64,000 bases of DNA from Tistrella bauzanensis (GTDB lineage: Bacteria; Pseudomonadota; Alphaproteobacteria; Tistrellales; Tistrellaceae): contig NZ_BMDZ01000012.1 of the NCBI RefSeq assembly GCF_014636235.1, positions 32,549 to 96,548 on the forward strand, in the 5' to 3' direction. Positions 16,127 through 24,279 of the stretch are shown here, one piece after another. The notes beneath the pieces are model-generated. The model made no database searches. It saw only the letters and a list, made by a program, of their open reading frames with translations, and was not told where the DNA came from. A program made the translations under genes and the position numbers. Position 1 is the stretch's first letter. Every line of letters begins with the position of its first letter.

Positions 16127-17811
16127 CCGGGCCTGTGTCGACGCGCTCCCCCCTGTTCCGTCGCCTGCTGGCCGGCGCCGACCGGCTGGCTGGTCTGCGC
16201 CCGCGATGGCGGCTGCTGATTGCCGCCATGGCCGGCGGGGTGTCGACGGCGGCCTTGCCGCCGGCAGGGATCCTGCCCCTGGGCATGCTGGCCTTCACCG
16301 TGCTGGTTCTGCTGCTCGACGGTGTGAGCCACGGCCCGGCGCAGGATGGGGCGCCGGCAGATGGCGGAACCGCACGCAGCCGGCCCGGCATCTGGCCGGC
16401 CTTCTGGACCGGCTGGGCTTTCGGGCTGGGCCAGTTCGCGGCCGGGCTGTACTGGATCGGCGTCGCCTTCTTCGTCGACGCCGCCAAATTCGGCGCGCTG
16501 GCGGTGCCGGCAGTGCTGGGGCTGGCGGCCGGGCTTGGCATTTTCACCGGTCTTGTCGGGGTGGCGCAGGCGCGGCTGGGCGGCCGGGGGCCCGGACGGA
16601 TCGCGATCTTCGCGGTGCTGTGGGTGGCCGCGGAATGGCTGCGCGGCCATGTGCTGACCGGATTTCCCTGGAATCTGGCCGGCAGTGCCTGGCTGGCGGT
16701 GCCACCGGTGGCGCAGGCGGCCTCGGTGGTGGGCATTTATGGGCTGGGCCTGCTGGCGGTGCTGGTGTTCACAAGCCCGGCTTTGCTGGTGACGCGCGCG
16801 GCCGGTGAGCGGCGGCCGGCCCTGGCGCTGGCGGTACTGGTTCTGCTGGTGGTGGCGGGCAGTGCCGGATGGGGTATGGCGCGGCTGTCGGAGACCGCGA
16901 CGGCGATGGTGCCGGATGTGCGGTTGCGGCTGGTGCAGGCGGCAATCGACCAGCGCGAGAAATGGCGTGGCGGCATGCGGGCGCAGCATATGCGTGCCCA
17001 GATCGACCTGACCCGCGGCCCGGGCTTCGACCGCATCAGCCATGTCATCTGGCCGGAAACCGCGGTTGGCTATTATCTGGAACAGGATGCCGAGCCCCGG
17101 ATGGCGCTGGCGGCGGCGGTGCCGTCGGGCGGGCTGCTGATCACCGGGGCGCCGCGGGTGGAGTGGGTGCGGCCGCCGGCCGGTGCGGCCGACGGGGCCG
17201 AGCCGACGCCATTGATCTATAACAGTGTGCTGGCGATCGATGGCGCCGGGCGCATCCAGGGTGTGTATGACAAGGCGCATCTGGTGCCGTTCGGCGAATA
17301 TGTGCCGCTGCGCAGCCTGAACCCGTTCCCCAAGCTGACCGAGGGGACGATGGATTTTTCGGCCGGCCCCGGCCCCGCCACACTGGCGCTGCCCGGCCTG
17401 CCGCCGGCAAGCCCGCTGATCTGTTATGAGGCGATCTTCCCCGGCGCGGTCACTGCCGGGGCCGACCCCGCCACCCGGCCGGGCTTTCTGCTGAACGTCA
17501 CCAATGACGGCTGGTTCGGCCTGACCGCCGGTCCCTTCCAGCATTTCGCCGCCGCCCGGATGCGGGCGATCGAGGAAGGCCTGCCGCTGGTCCGTGCCGC
17601 CAATAACGGCATATCGGCGATCGTCGACCCGCTGGGGCGGATCGTGGCGCTGTTGCCCCTGGACCGGCGCGGCGTGCTGGATGGCCCGCTGCCGGTGGCG
17701 CTGGCACCGACCATCTATGCCCGGATGGGCGACGAGGCCGCCGGCATCGCGGCCCTGCTGGTGATGGTGGCAGGTTTTCTGACCACACGCCGCAATACCG
17801 GTGCTGCCTGA
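16123..17811 (+). CDS. lnt: Apolipoprotein N-acyltransferase
   Basis: A 562-residue inner-membrane enzyme beginning with GTG at 16123. The first ~230 residues carry several hydrophobic helices, then a carbon-nitrogen hydrolase domain. The catalytic triad is E312 (IWPETAVGYYL), K384 (YDKAHLVPFGEYVPL) and C434 (SPLICYEAIFPG). It N-acylates the diacylglyceryl-cysteine of lipoproteins in the periplasmic leaflet, completing their maturation. A hydrophobic segment at the C-terminus (IAALLVMVAGFL) is the last helix. It is the last gene of the miaB operon. Confidence 0.97.
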   Translation: MTGPVSTRSPLFRRLLAGADRLAGLRPRWRLLIAAMAGGVSTAALPPAGILPLGMLAFTVLVLLLDGVSHGPAQDGAPADGGTARSRPGIWPAFWTGWAFGLGQFAAGLYWIGVAFFVDAAKFGALAVPAVLGLAAGLGIFTGLVGVAQARLGGRGPGRIAIFAVLWVAAEWLRGHVLTGFPWNLAGSAWLAVPPVAQAASVVGIYGLGLLAVLVFTSPALLVTRAAGERRPALALAVLVLLVVAGSAGWGMARLSETATAMVPDVRLRLVQAAIDQREKWRGGMRAQHMRAQIDLTRGPGFDRISHVIWPETAVGYYLEQDAEPRMALAAAVPSGGLLITGAPRVEWVRPPAGAADGAEPTPLIYNSVLAIDGAGRIQGVYDKAHLVPFGEYVPLRSLNPFPKLTEGTMDFSAGPGPATLALPGLPPASPLICYEAIFPGAVTAGADPATRPGFLLNVTNDGWFGLTAGPFQHFAAARMRAIEEGLPLVRAANNGISAIVDPLGRIVALLPLDRRGVLDGPLPVALAPTIYARMGDEAAGIAALLVMVAGFLTTRRNTGAA

Positions 17812-18161
17812 GCATTCACAGGATCTTGATATATTTTCGCATGACCTTCTCGTTATCTTGCAGTGTCTGATTGCTGACTTTTCTTCCTGAGGAAATCCCG
17901 CAGGACGGTTGGATCAGCGATCTGATTTTCCCCCGGAGAGTCAGTAGACTACTTTGCGATGTCGAGTCTGCGGGATAAGCAACTGATGCGTGTTCAACCT
18001 GTCACTGGAGGCGAGTGTGACCGGGAATGCAACCCGGAATACGCGTTTCATGCAGCCCCATGCGCGCGCCGGGGTTGACCCATGCCATGGCGTGATGTCA
18101 TCTATCCGGCTGGTAACAGGTCGGAAACGAGGCCTGCGGGGTGCGAGGAGGGATGACGCGG
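17812..18161. other. 350-bp AT-richer gap between lnt and the XRE gene
   Basis: This spacer is clearly less GC-rich than its surroundings (for example 17820-17960). It probably holds the lnt transcript end and the promoter of the XRE regulator. No hairpin with a T-tract and no coding frame were identified. AGGAGG at 18146-18151 is the ribosome binding site of the next gene. Confidence 0.5.
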
Positions 18162-18566
18162 ATGGTGACGAGACTGAACCCGATTGACGCTCATGTCGGT
18201 GGACGCGTGCGGTTGCGCCGGCAGCTTCTGGGGCTCAGCCAGGAAAAGCTGGGGCAGCGGGTGGGACTGACCTTCCAGCAGATCCAGAAATATGAACGCG
18301 GCACCAATCGCATCGGCGCGGGCCGGCTGTTCCTGATCGCCCATGCATTGGATGTGCCGGTATCGTTCTTCTATGATCAGGCAGAAGCGGTGGCGGGAGG
18401 ACGCGGGCTGATCAGCGTCGACGACGGCTTCGACTGGGCGGTGATGGAAGGCCCGGACGCCCAGATGCTGGCCTTCGACTTCGCCCGCATTCCCGATGCA
18501 CGCACCCGCACCCGTGTGATTGATCTGGCGCGGTCGATGAGCGACGCGATCGGCACCGGTGCCTGA
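18162..18566 (+). CDS. XRE-family helix-turn-helix regulator
   Basis: A 134-residue repressor-like protein. The HTH is RLRRQLLGLSQEKLGQRVGLTFQQIQKYERGTNRI, followed by LFLIAHALDVPVSFFYD. This form is widespread and often sits just upstream of metK in alphaproteobacteria. The ATG at 18162 is favoured because AGGAGG ends ten bases before it; the ATG at 18153 is only one base away. The C-terminal ~60 residues lack a recognised domain. Location suggests control of metK or of itself, but the targets are unknown. Confidence 0.87.
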   Translation: MVTRLNPIDAHVGGRVRLRRQLLGLSQEKLGQRVGLTFQQIQKYERGTNRIGAGRLFLIAHALDVPVSFFYDQAEAVAGGRGLISVDDGFDWAVMEGPDAQMLAFDFARIPDARTRTRVIDLARSMSDAIGTGA

Positions 18567-18763
18567 AAAACGTGCTTGATTCCGGAAGCACGTCGTGGAA
18601 GTTTCATCCGAGGGTTTGAGCAAAACCAATGCGCGAAAATCACATGTCCCGCAAGCGTGACCTGTGAGAGCGTGGGTATGCCAGATCATCCGTGGTCGGA
18701 TTTGTGCCGCTTGCCGCCACGTTAAACAGTGCGCTAAGTGGGCTTGGTGGGCGCATTCCCGTG

Positions 18764-18884
18764 TCAACCCGCCGAGAACCCAGACGCACGGAGTCCATCG
18801 TAGGCAACCGGCGGGCTGAAAGCCCGCGAGGTTGCCCGGACCGTGGTCGGAGCCACGGTTCGTCGTCGGTTCTTGAGGGGTTGA
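18764..18884 (+). promoter_or_regulatory. Structured 5' leader of metK; candidate cis-regulatory RNA (riboswitch-like)
   Basis: The 120 bases before metK show nested complementarity. TCAACCC (18764-18770) pairs with GGGTTGA (18878-18884), and GAGAACC (18774-18780) with GGTTCTT (18868-18874), closing a multibranch structure. Inside are the hairpin GGCAACC...GGTTGCC (18803-18836) with inner stem GCGGGCT/AGCCCGC, and the hairpin ACCGTGG/CCACGGT (18840-18859). The second hairpin competes with ACGG-AG-TCC/GGACCGT (18788-18796 with 18838-18844). GAGGGG at 18875-18880, the likely metK ribosome binding site, lies in the closing helix. By position it may sense S-adenosylmethionine, but I could not match it to a known SAM class. 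Confidence 0.55.
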
Positions 18885-18893
18885 AGACGCGTC

Positions 18894-20063
18894 ATGGCCC
18901 GCAGCAACTACCTGTTCACCAGCGAGTCGGTCTCCGAAGGCCATCCAGACAAGATCTGTGACCGGATTTCGGATGCCGTTCTCGACCATCTTCTGTCTGC
19001 CGACCCGTTCTCGCGGGTCGCCTGTGAAACGCTCGCGACCACCAATCGGGTGGTGATTGCGGGTGAGATCCGCTCCAAGGGCGACACCTCGCCCGAAACC
19101 ATCGAGCAGGTGGCGCGCGACGTCATCCGCGACATCGGTTACGAGCAGGACGGCTTCCACTGGCGGACCGCCAGGATCGAAGTGCTTCTGCACGATCAGT
19201 CGGCCGATATCGCGGTCGGCGTCGATGCCGCCGGCAACAAGGATGAGGGCGCCGGCGACCAGGGCATCATGTTCGGCTATGCCTGCCGGGAAACCGACGC
19301 GCTGATGCCGGCGCCGCTCCACTATGCCCACACCATCCTGCGCAATCTGCGTGCGGCCCGCCGCTCGGGCGACGTGGCGCTGCTTGGCCCCGACGCCAAG
19401 AGCCAGGTGACCCTGCAATACGAAGGCGGCAAGCCGGTGGGCGCCACCTCGATCGTGTTGTCGACCCAGCACATCGCCGGCGTCACCCAGGACGAGGTGA
19501 AGGCCGCCGTGCGGCCGATCATCGAGGCCTCGCTGCCTGCGGGCTGGATGTGCGACGACGCCCATCTCTATATCAATCCGACCGGCAATTTCGTGATCGG
19601 CGGCCCGGATGGCGATGCCGGCCTGACCGGGCGCAAGATCATCGTCGACACCTATGGCGGTGCAGCACCCCATGGTGGCGGCGCCTTCTCGGGCAAGGAT
19701 CCGACCAAGGTCGACCGGTCGGCCGCCTATGCCGCGCGCTATCTGGCGAAGAACGTGGTGGCGGCCGGGCTGGCCGATCGCTGCACCATCCAGCTCTCTT
19801 ATGCTATCGGCGTGTCGCATCCGCTGTCGGTCTATGTCGACACCCACGGCACCGGCACGGTTGACGAGGCCAGGCTGGAAGCGGCGATGCGCGAGGTGAT
19901 GAACCTGACCCCGCGCGGCATCCGCGAGCATCTGCAGCTGAACAAGCCGATCTTTGCCCGCACCGCCTCCTATGGCCATTTCGGGCGCGAGCCCGAGGCC
20001 GATGGCGGCTTCTCGTGGGAGAAGACCGATCTGGTGGAGGCGATCAAGCAGCTTGTGCTCTGA
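18894..20063 (+). CDS. metK: S-adenosylmethionine synthetase
   Basis: A 389-residue enzyme that makes S-adenosylmethionine from methionine and ATP in the cytosol. Family signatures are present: [24 protein letters not shown] at the start (ATP/metal binding), [12 protein letters not shown] (central hexapeptide region), [22 protein letters not shown] (phosphate loop) and [17 protein letters not shown]. Length and start are normal. It is preceded by a structured leader that can bury its ribosome binding site and is followed by a strong intrinsic terminator, so it is a separate transcription unit from trmB. Confidence 0.98.
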   Translation: MARSNYLFTSESVSEGHPDKICDRISDAVLDHLLSADPFSRVACETLATTNRVVIAGEIRSKGDTSPETIEQVARDVIRDIGYEQDGFHWRTARIEVLLHDQSADIAVGVDAAGNKDEGAGDQGIMFGYACRETDALMPAPLHYAHTILRNLRAARRSGDVALLGPDAKSQVTLQYEGGKPVGATSIVLSTQHIAGVTQDEVKAAVRPIIEASLPAGWMCDDAHLYINPTGNFVIGGPDGDAGLTGRKIIVDTYGGAAPHGGGAFSGKDPTKVDRSAAYAARYLAKNVVAAGLADRCTIQLSYAIGVSHPLSVYVDTHGTGTVDEARLEAAMREVMNLTPRGIREHLQLNKPIFARTASYGHFGREPEADGGFSWEKTDLVEAIKQLVL

Positions 20064-20086
20064 TCCTGATCCATGCGATCAGCAAG

Positions 20087-20122
20087 GGGCGGCATCCGGA
20101 GATCCGGGTGCCGCCCGCTTTT
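20087..20122 (+). terminator. Intrinsic terminator of metK
   Basis: GGGCGGCATCCG (from 20087) pairs with CGGGTGCCGCCC (to 20116), with one G-T pair and a short loop, followed by GCTTTTTT. A strong Rho-independent terminator. Confidence 0.9.
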
Positions 20123-20168
20123 TTGTCGACAGCCCACCCCTCTGACCAGCCCGGACACCGGACAGCCG

Positions 20169-20948
20169 ATGACCGTTTCAAGCCATAAGCCCGCCGCCCC
20201 GCCCGCCGCCACGACCGTCTCTGATGCCGATGACGCCGACAGCCATGGCGACAGTGTTGGTCGGCGCCACTTCGGCCGCCGCATCGGCCGGCCGCTGAAA
20301 GCCAATCGCAGCCGGGTGCTGGAGCAGACGCTGCCGGCGCTGGCGATTGCGCTGCCGCCGCGCGGCGAGGGCGGGTCGCTGTCGCCGATCGACCCCTATG
20401 CGCTGTTCGATCATCCGCCGGCGGCGCTGGCGCTGGAAATCGGCTTCGGCGGCGGTGAGCATCTGATCGCCAGGGCCGAGGCCGAGCCCGACACCGGCTT
20501 CATCGGCTGCGAGCCCTATATCGGCGGCATGTCGGCGCTTCTGGTTGAACTGGAGGTCCGCGGCCTGCGCAATGTACGGGTGCTGGGCGATGATGCCGCC
20601 CGCCTGCTGGACGTGCTGCCCGATGCCTGTCTCGACCGGGTCTATCTGCTGTTCTCGGACCCCTGGCCCAAGCGCCGCCACGCCAAGCGCCGTTTCATCC
20701 AGCCCGAGACGGTGGCGGCGCTGGCCCGGGTGCTGAAGCCGGGCGGCGAGCTGACGGCCGCCACCGATCATACCGATCTGTGTGCCTGGACACTGGCCCA
20801 TGTTCGCGCCCATCCGGCCTTCACATGGACGGCACGCCGGCCAGGCGACTGGCAGCGGCGGCCCGACGGCCAGATCGAGACCCGCTATGAGGCCAAGGCC
20901 CGCGCCGCGGGACGGGTGCCGGTGTTCATGCGGTTTCTGAAGACCTGA
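20169..20948 (+). CDS. trmB: tRNA (guanine-N7)-methyltransferase TrmB
   Basis: A 259-residue SAM-dependent methyltransferase. LALEIGFGGGEHLIARA is the SAM-binding motif I, FIGCEPYIGG motif II, and YLLFSDPWPKRRHAKRRFIQPETV is the TrmB-specific catalytic segment. It makes m7G46 in the tRNA variable loop. The N-terminus (~45 residues) is basic/low complexity and includes RRHFGRRIGRPLK, often seen in alphaproteobacterial TrmB. The start at 20169 (MTVSSHKPAAP) is chosen over upstream in-frame codons inside the metK terminator. Confidence 0.95.
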   Translation: MTVSSHKPAAPPAATTVSDADDADSHGDSVGRRHFGRRIGRPLKANRSRVLEQTLPALAIALPPRGEGGSLSPIDPYALFDHPPAALALEIGFGGGEHLIARAEAEPDTGFIGCEPYIGGMSALLVELEVRGLRNVRVLGDDAARLLDVLPDACLDRVYLLFSDPWPKRRHAKRRFIQPETVAALARVLKPGGELTAATDHTDLCAWTLAHVRAHPAFTWTARRPGDWQRRPDGQIETRYEAKARAAGRVPVFMRFLKT

Positions 20949-21129
20949 GCATTTTTCTGGGGGGCTGCGTGCTTTTTCCGAAGATCCGGCGTGTTTCCAG
21001 CGCGGAATCGCTCTGGGCGGCCTTGTCTGGCCGCAGTGACACCCCCACGTTCGCTGAGGCGCCGATTGCAGGCAGGCGAGGTTGCGGCGGATGGACGGCG
21101 GGGCGCGGGCGCCCCCGGGGACAAACTCC

Positions 21130-21157
21130 TTGCGGTTCCGTTACATATGCGTATATT
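21130..21157 (+). promoter_or_regulatory. Predicted sigma70-type promoter of the rimP-nusA-infB operon
   Basis: TTGCGG at 21130-21135 and TATATT at 21152-21157, separated by 16 bp, sit in an AT-rich patch within the 451-bp trmB-rimP gap. Transcription would begin near 21164, giving a ~235-nt leader before rimP. Confidence 0.5.
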
Positions 21158-21164
21158 GACCGTC

Positions 21165-21318
21165 GTCCGCGTTTGCGGACCGCCGGCGATCCCGCCAGCG
21201 CCCAAGCCGACGAGCCTTCCGCCCCGGTGAGGGACCGGAGGGGTATCCGGCGTGGGCACGCCGGAGGTCGCGGTCACATGCAGCTTCCGCCGGGTGGGCC
21301 TTGGGCCCGCCTTTTTTT
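21165..21318 (+). promoter_or_regulatory. rimP operon leader with hairpins and an intrinsic terminator (attenuator candidate)
   Basis: Three hairpins precede rimP: GTCCGC/GCGGAC (21165-21180), the palindrome CCGGCGTG/CACGCCGG (21248-21265), and GGTGGGCC/GGCCCGCC (21293-21311) followed at once by seven Ts (21312-21318). The last has every feature of a Rho-independent terminator yet lies between the likely promoter and rimP, about 80 bp before its start. This suggests premature termination controls the operon. The rest of 20949-21399 shows no gene. Confidence 0.6.
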
Positions 21319-21399
21319 GTTTGTGCCGCGTCGGACCATCACCTGTGTCGGGCCAGTCGCCCGCGCCGGTCTGGCCTCGCCCCGCCACTGGAGGAGCGC

Positions 21400-21894
21400 A
21401 TGGACGTCGTTCGTCGTATCACCGAGCTGATCGAGCCGGCCATCGGCGATCTCGGTTACGAGGTCGTGCGCATCGTGTTCCGATCGGGCACCAACGCCAC
21501 CTTGCAGATCATGGCCGAGCGCACCGACGGTCAGTTGATGACGGTCGATGACTGCGCCGAGATCAGCAATGTCGTGTCGGCGCTGCTCGACGTCGAGGAT
21601 CCGATCACCGAGGCCTATGCACTTGAGGTCAGCTCCCCCGGCATCGACCGGCCGCTGACCCGGTTCAAGGATTTCGAGCGGTTCGCCGGCTTTGAGGCCA
21701 AGATGGAACTGCGGCGCCCGCATGAGGGCCGCAAGCGGTTCCGCGGTCGGCTTGCCGGCGTGCGTGATGGCGGGCTGGTCGCGATCCGTCTGGATGACGG
21801 CGCTGAAGCGGCCCTGCCTTTCGACGAGATTTCGTCGGCGAAGCTGATCCTCACCGATGAGCTGATCGCCGCCGTCCAGGATAACCGGAGCTGA
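21400..21894 (+). CDS. rimP: Ribosome maturation factor RimP
   Basis: A 164-residue protein with the start at 21400 after GGAGGAG. The N-terminal alpha/beta domain (IEPAIGDLGYEVVRIVF, DCAEISNVVSALLDVED, YALEVSSPGIDRPL) and C-terminal SH3-like domain (FRGRLAGVRDGGLVAI, LPFDEISSAKL) are both complete. RimP binds the 30S subunit and aids its late assembly. It heads the rimP-nusA-ylxR-infB group and lies downstream of a leader terminator. Confidence 0.95.
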   Translation: MDVVRRITELIEPAIGDLGYEVVRIVFRSGTNATLQIMAERTDGQLMTVDDCAEISNVVSALLDVEDPITEAYALEVSSPGIDRPLTRFKDFERFAGFEAKMELRRPHEGRKRFRGRLAGVRDGGLVAIRLDDGAEAALPFDEISSAKLILTDELIAAVQDNRS

Positions 21895-21903
21895 GTGCGC
21901 CCC

Positions 21904-23514
21904 ATGGACATCAACTTCAACACCGGCCCGGTCCGGCACGAGCTGCTACAGGTCGCTGACGCGGTTGCCCGCGAGAAGTCGATCGACCGCGACAGCGTGC
22001 TCGAAGCCATGGAACAGGCGATCCAGACCGCGGGTCGGCGCAAATACGGCCAGGATCACGATATCCGGGCCACCATCGACCGCAAGACCGGCGAGATCCG
22101 TCTGTACCGCTATACCCAGGTGGTCGACGAGGTCGAGGACGAAGCGACCCAGACCACGGTTGCCGATGCCCGCCACCGCAAGCCCGACGCCGCCCCCGGC
22201 GATTTCCTGGTCGACCCGCTGCCGCCGATCGATTTCGGCCGCATCGCCGCCCAGACCGCCAAGCAGGTGATCGTGCAGAAGGTGCGCGAGGCCGAGCGCC
22301 TGCGCCAGTTCGACGAGTTCAAGGAACGGGTCGGCGAGATCATCAACGGCATCGTCAAGCGCGCCGAATATGGCAGCGTCGTGGTCGATCTGGGCCGCGC
22401 CGAAGCCGTGATGCGCCGCGATGAACTGCTGCCGCGGGAAAGCTTCCGGGTCGGCGACCGGGTCCGCGCCTATATCTATTCGGTGCGCGAGGAACCCAGG
22501 GGGCCGCAGATCTTCCTGTCGCGCACCCATCCGATGTTCATGGCGAAGCTGTTCGCGCAGGAAGTGCCCGAAATCTATGACGGCATCATCGAGATCAAGG
22601 GCTGCGCCCGCGATCCGGGATCGCGCGCCAAGATCGCGGTGACCAGCAACGACAGCAGTATCGACCCGGTCGGTGCCTGCGTCGGCATGCGCGGCTCGCG
22701 GGTGCAGGCGGTGGTTGCCGAACTGCAGGGCGAAAAGATCGACATCATTCCGTGGTCGCCCGATACCGCGACCTTCCTGGTCAATGCGCTGGCCCCGGCG
22801 GAAGTCGCCAAGGTGGTGCTGGACGAGGATACCCAGCGGATCGAAGTGGTGGTGCCGGATGAACAGCTGTCGCTGGCCATCGGCCGGCGTGGCCAGAACG
22901 TCCGCCTGGCATCGCAGCTGACCGGCTGGGACATCGATATCGTCACCGAGACCGAGGAGTCGGAGCGGCGCCAGGAACAGTTCCGCGAACGCTCGCGGCT
23001 GTTCATCGAGGCACTGAACGTCGACGAGGTGATCGCTCAGCTTCTGGTGACCGAGGGCTTCGAATCGATTGAGGAAATCGCCTTCGTGGCCGAGGATGAA
23101 CTGTCGGGCATCGAGGGTTTCGATCCCGACGTCGCGGCCGAGCTTCAGAACCGCGCCCAGGTGTTCCTGGAAGCCCGCGACCGGCGCATGGACGACAAAC
23201 GCCGCGAGCTGGGTGTCGAGGACGCGGTCGCCGAGATCGAGGGCATGACGCCGCTGATGCTGGCGCAGCTGGGTGAGAAGGGGGTGAAGACCCTCGACGA
23301 CCTGGCCGACCTGTCGGGCGACGAGCTGATCGAGCTTCTGCCCGCCGGCACGCTGGACGAGGCCGAGGCCAACCGCATCATCATGGCCGCCCGCGCCCAT
23401 TGGTTCGAGGACGAACCGGCGGCTGGCGAGGTGGCGGATGACGGTGACGCCGTCGGCGCCGAGGCTGGTGCTGGTGATGCGGCCGATGCCGGCGTCGACG
23501 GCGCCAAGGCCTGA
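21904..23514 (+). CDS. nusA: Transcription termination/antitermination factor NusA
   Basis: A 536-residue NusA. In order: an N-terminal RNA polymerase-binding domain ([16 protein letters not shown]), an S1 domain ([21 protein letters not shown]), KH1/KH2 ([38 protein letters not shown]), then two helix-hairpin-helix repeats ([18 protein letters not shown] and a second near the end). NusA modulates pausing, termination and antitermination. A GTG at 21895, four bases after GGAG, is an alternative start that adds three residues. It follows rimP directly and ends in an acidic Ala-rich tail. Confidence 0.97.
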   Translation: MDINFNTGPVRHELLQVADAVAREKSIDRDSVLEAMEQAIQTAGRRKYGQDHDIRATIDRKTGEIRLYRYTQVVDEVEDEATQTTVADARHRKPDAAPGDFLVDPLPPIDFGRIAAQTAKQVIVQKVREAERLRQFDEFKERVGEIINGIVKRAEYGSVVVDLGRAEAVMRRDELLPRESFRVGDRVRAYIYSVREEPRGPQIFLSRTHPMFMAKLFAQEVPEIYDGIIEIKGCARDPGSRAKIAVTSNDSSIDPVGACVGMRGSRVQAVVAELQGEKIDIIPWSPDTATFLVNALAPAEVAKVVLDEDTQRIEVVVPDEQLSLAIGRRGQNVRLASQLTGWDIDIVTETEESERRQEQFRERSRLFIEALNVDEVIAQLLVTEGFESIEEIAFVAEDELSGIEGFDPDVAAELQNRAQVFLEARDRRMDDKRRELGVEDAVAEIEGMTPLMLAQLGEKGVKTLDDLADLSGDELIELLPAGTLDEAEANRIIMAARAHWFEDEPAAGEVADDGDAVGAEAGAGDAADAGVDGAKA

Positions 23515-23564
23515 TATGAACGCGGCCCGGAACCCCATGGCGCCGGGCCATGAACGGAGCGATG

Positions 23565-24269
23565 ATGGTGGTGGCGATCGATCCGGCAATGCCGGACGGC
23601 ATGGTGGCGATACCCGACGCGGCGGCAGGCGACGACCTGCCGACCGATGCGGGGCCGCGCGACCGTGCGCCTGAACGCCGCTGCATCGTCAAGGGCCGGA
23701 GCGGATCGCCCGACGGGCTGATCCGTTTCGTGCTCGACCCCGAAGGGCGGGTGGTCGCGGATGTCGACGCCAGCCTGCCGGGACGCGGTGCGTGGGTGAC
23801 TGCCGATCGGGCGTCACTGACCATCGCAATCAAGCGCCGGTTGTTCTCAAGAGCCTTCCGGACACAGACGCAGGTCGGCGATGACCTGATCGGGACGGTC
23901 GAGCGATTGCTAACTGCCCGGTGTTTGGAATATCTTGGGCTCGGCCGCCGGGCGGGAGCGGTTGTCGCCGGATACGAAAAAGTGCGGAGCTGGCTCGATG
24001 CCGGCACCGTCGGCGCCATTTCCCTGGCATCGGATGCCGGAGAGACGGCCGCCTCCCGCATGGGAGCGCTGAAGGGCGTTCCTGTCGTCGCACTATTGAC
24101 CCGCGATGAAATGGGTCGTGCTCTCGGACGCGAGAACGCGGTCAATGTCGCGATTGCCGAAGGACGGCTCGCGAAGCGTTTCCTGGGCGCTGCCCAGCGT
24201 CTCGCGGGTTTCAGGGATGCCCCCTACCCTGTCGACCGGGTGTCGGCCGGCTTGAGAGAGAACGGATAA
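23565..24269 (+). CDS. ylxR: YlxR (DUF448) RNA-binding protein fused to an L7Ae-like domain
   Basis: A ~234-residue protein between nusA and infB. The first half has the YlxR fold: [42 protein letters not shown]. The second half ([60 protein letters not shown]) resembles a ribosomal L7Ae/L30e domain, the usual two-domain form in alphaproteobacteria. It probably binds RNA and has been linked to RNase P and nucleoid functions elsewhere. The start is ambiguous among ATGs at 23550, 23562 and 23565; GGAG at 23556-23559 favours 23565. Confidence 0.9.
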   Translation: MVVAIDPAMPDGMVAIPDAAAGDDLPTDAGPRDRAPERRCIVKGRSGSPDGLIRFVLDPEGRVVADVDASLPGRGAWVTADRASLTIAIKRRLFSRAFRTQTQVGDDLIGTVERLLTARCLEYLGLGRRAGAVVAGYEKVRSWLDAGTVGAISLASDAGETAASRMGALKGVPVVALLTRDEMGRALGRENAVNVAIAEGRLAKRFLGAAQRLAGFRDAPYPVDRVSAGLRENG

Positions 24270-24279
24270 CCGGAGCGAT

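Noticed and set aside
18803-18836. SAM-I (S-box) riboswitch on the basis of GGCAACC
   Set aside because: S-box P3 has an internal loop that binds SAM; here GGCAACC pairs completely with GGTTGCC, and the other S-box core sequences are missing.
20949-21290. Initiator tRNA gene upstream of rimP, as in enterobacteria
   Set aside because: No T-loop GGTTCRA-type motif, CCA end or cloverleaf could be found.
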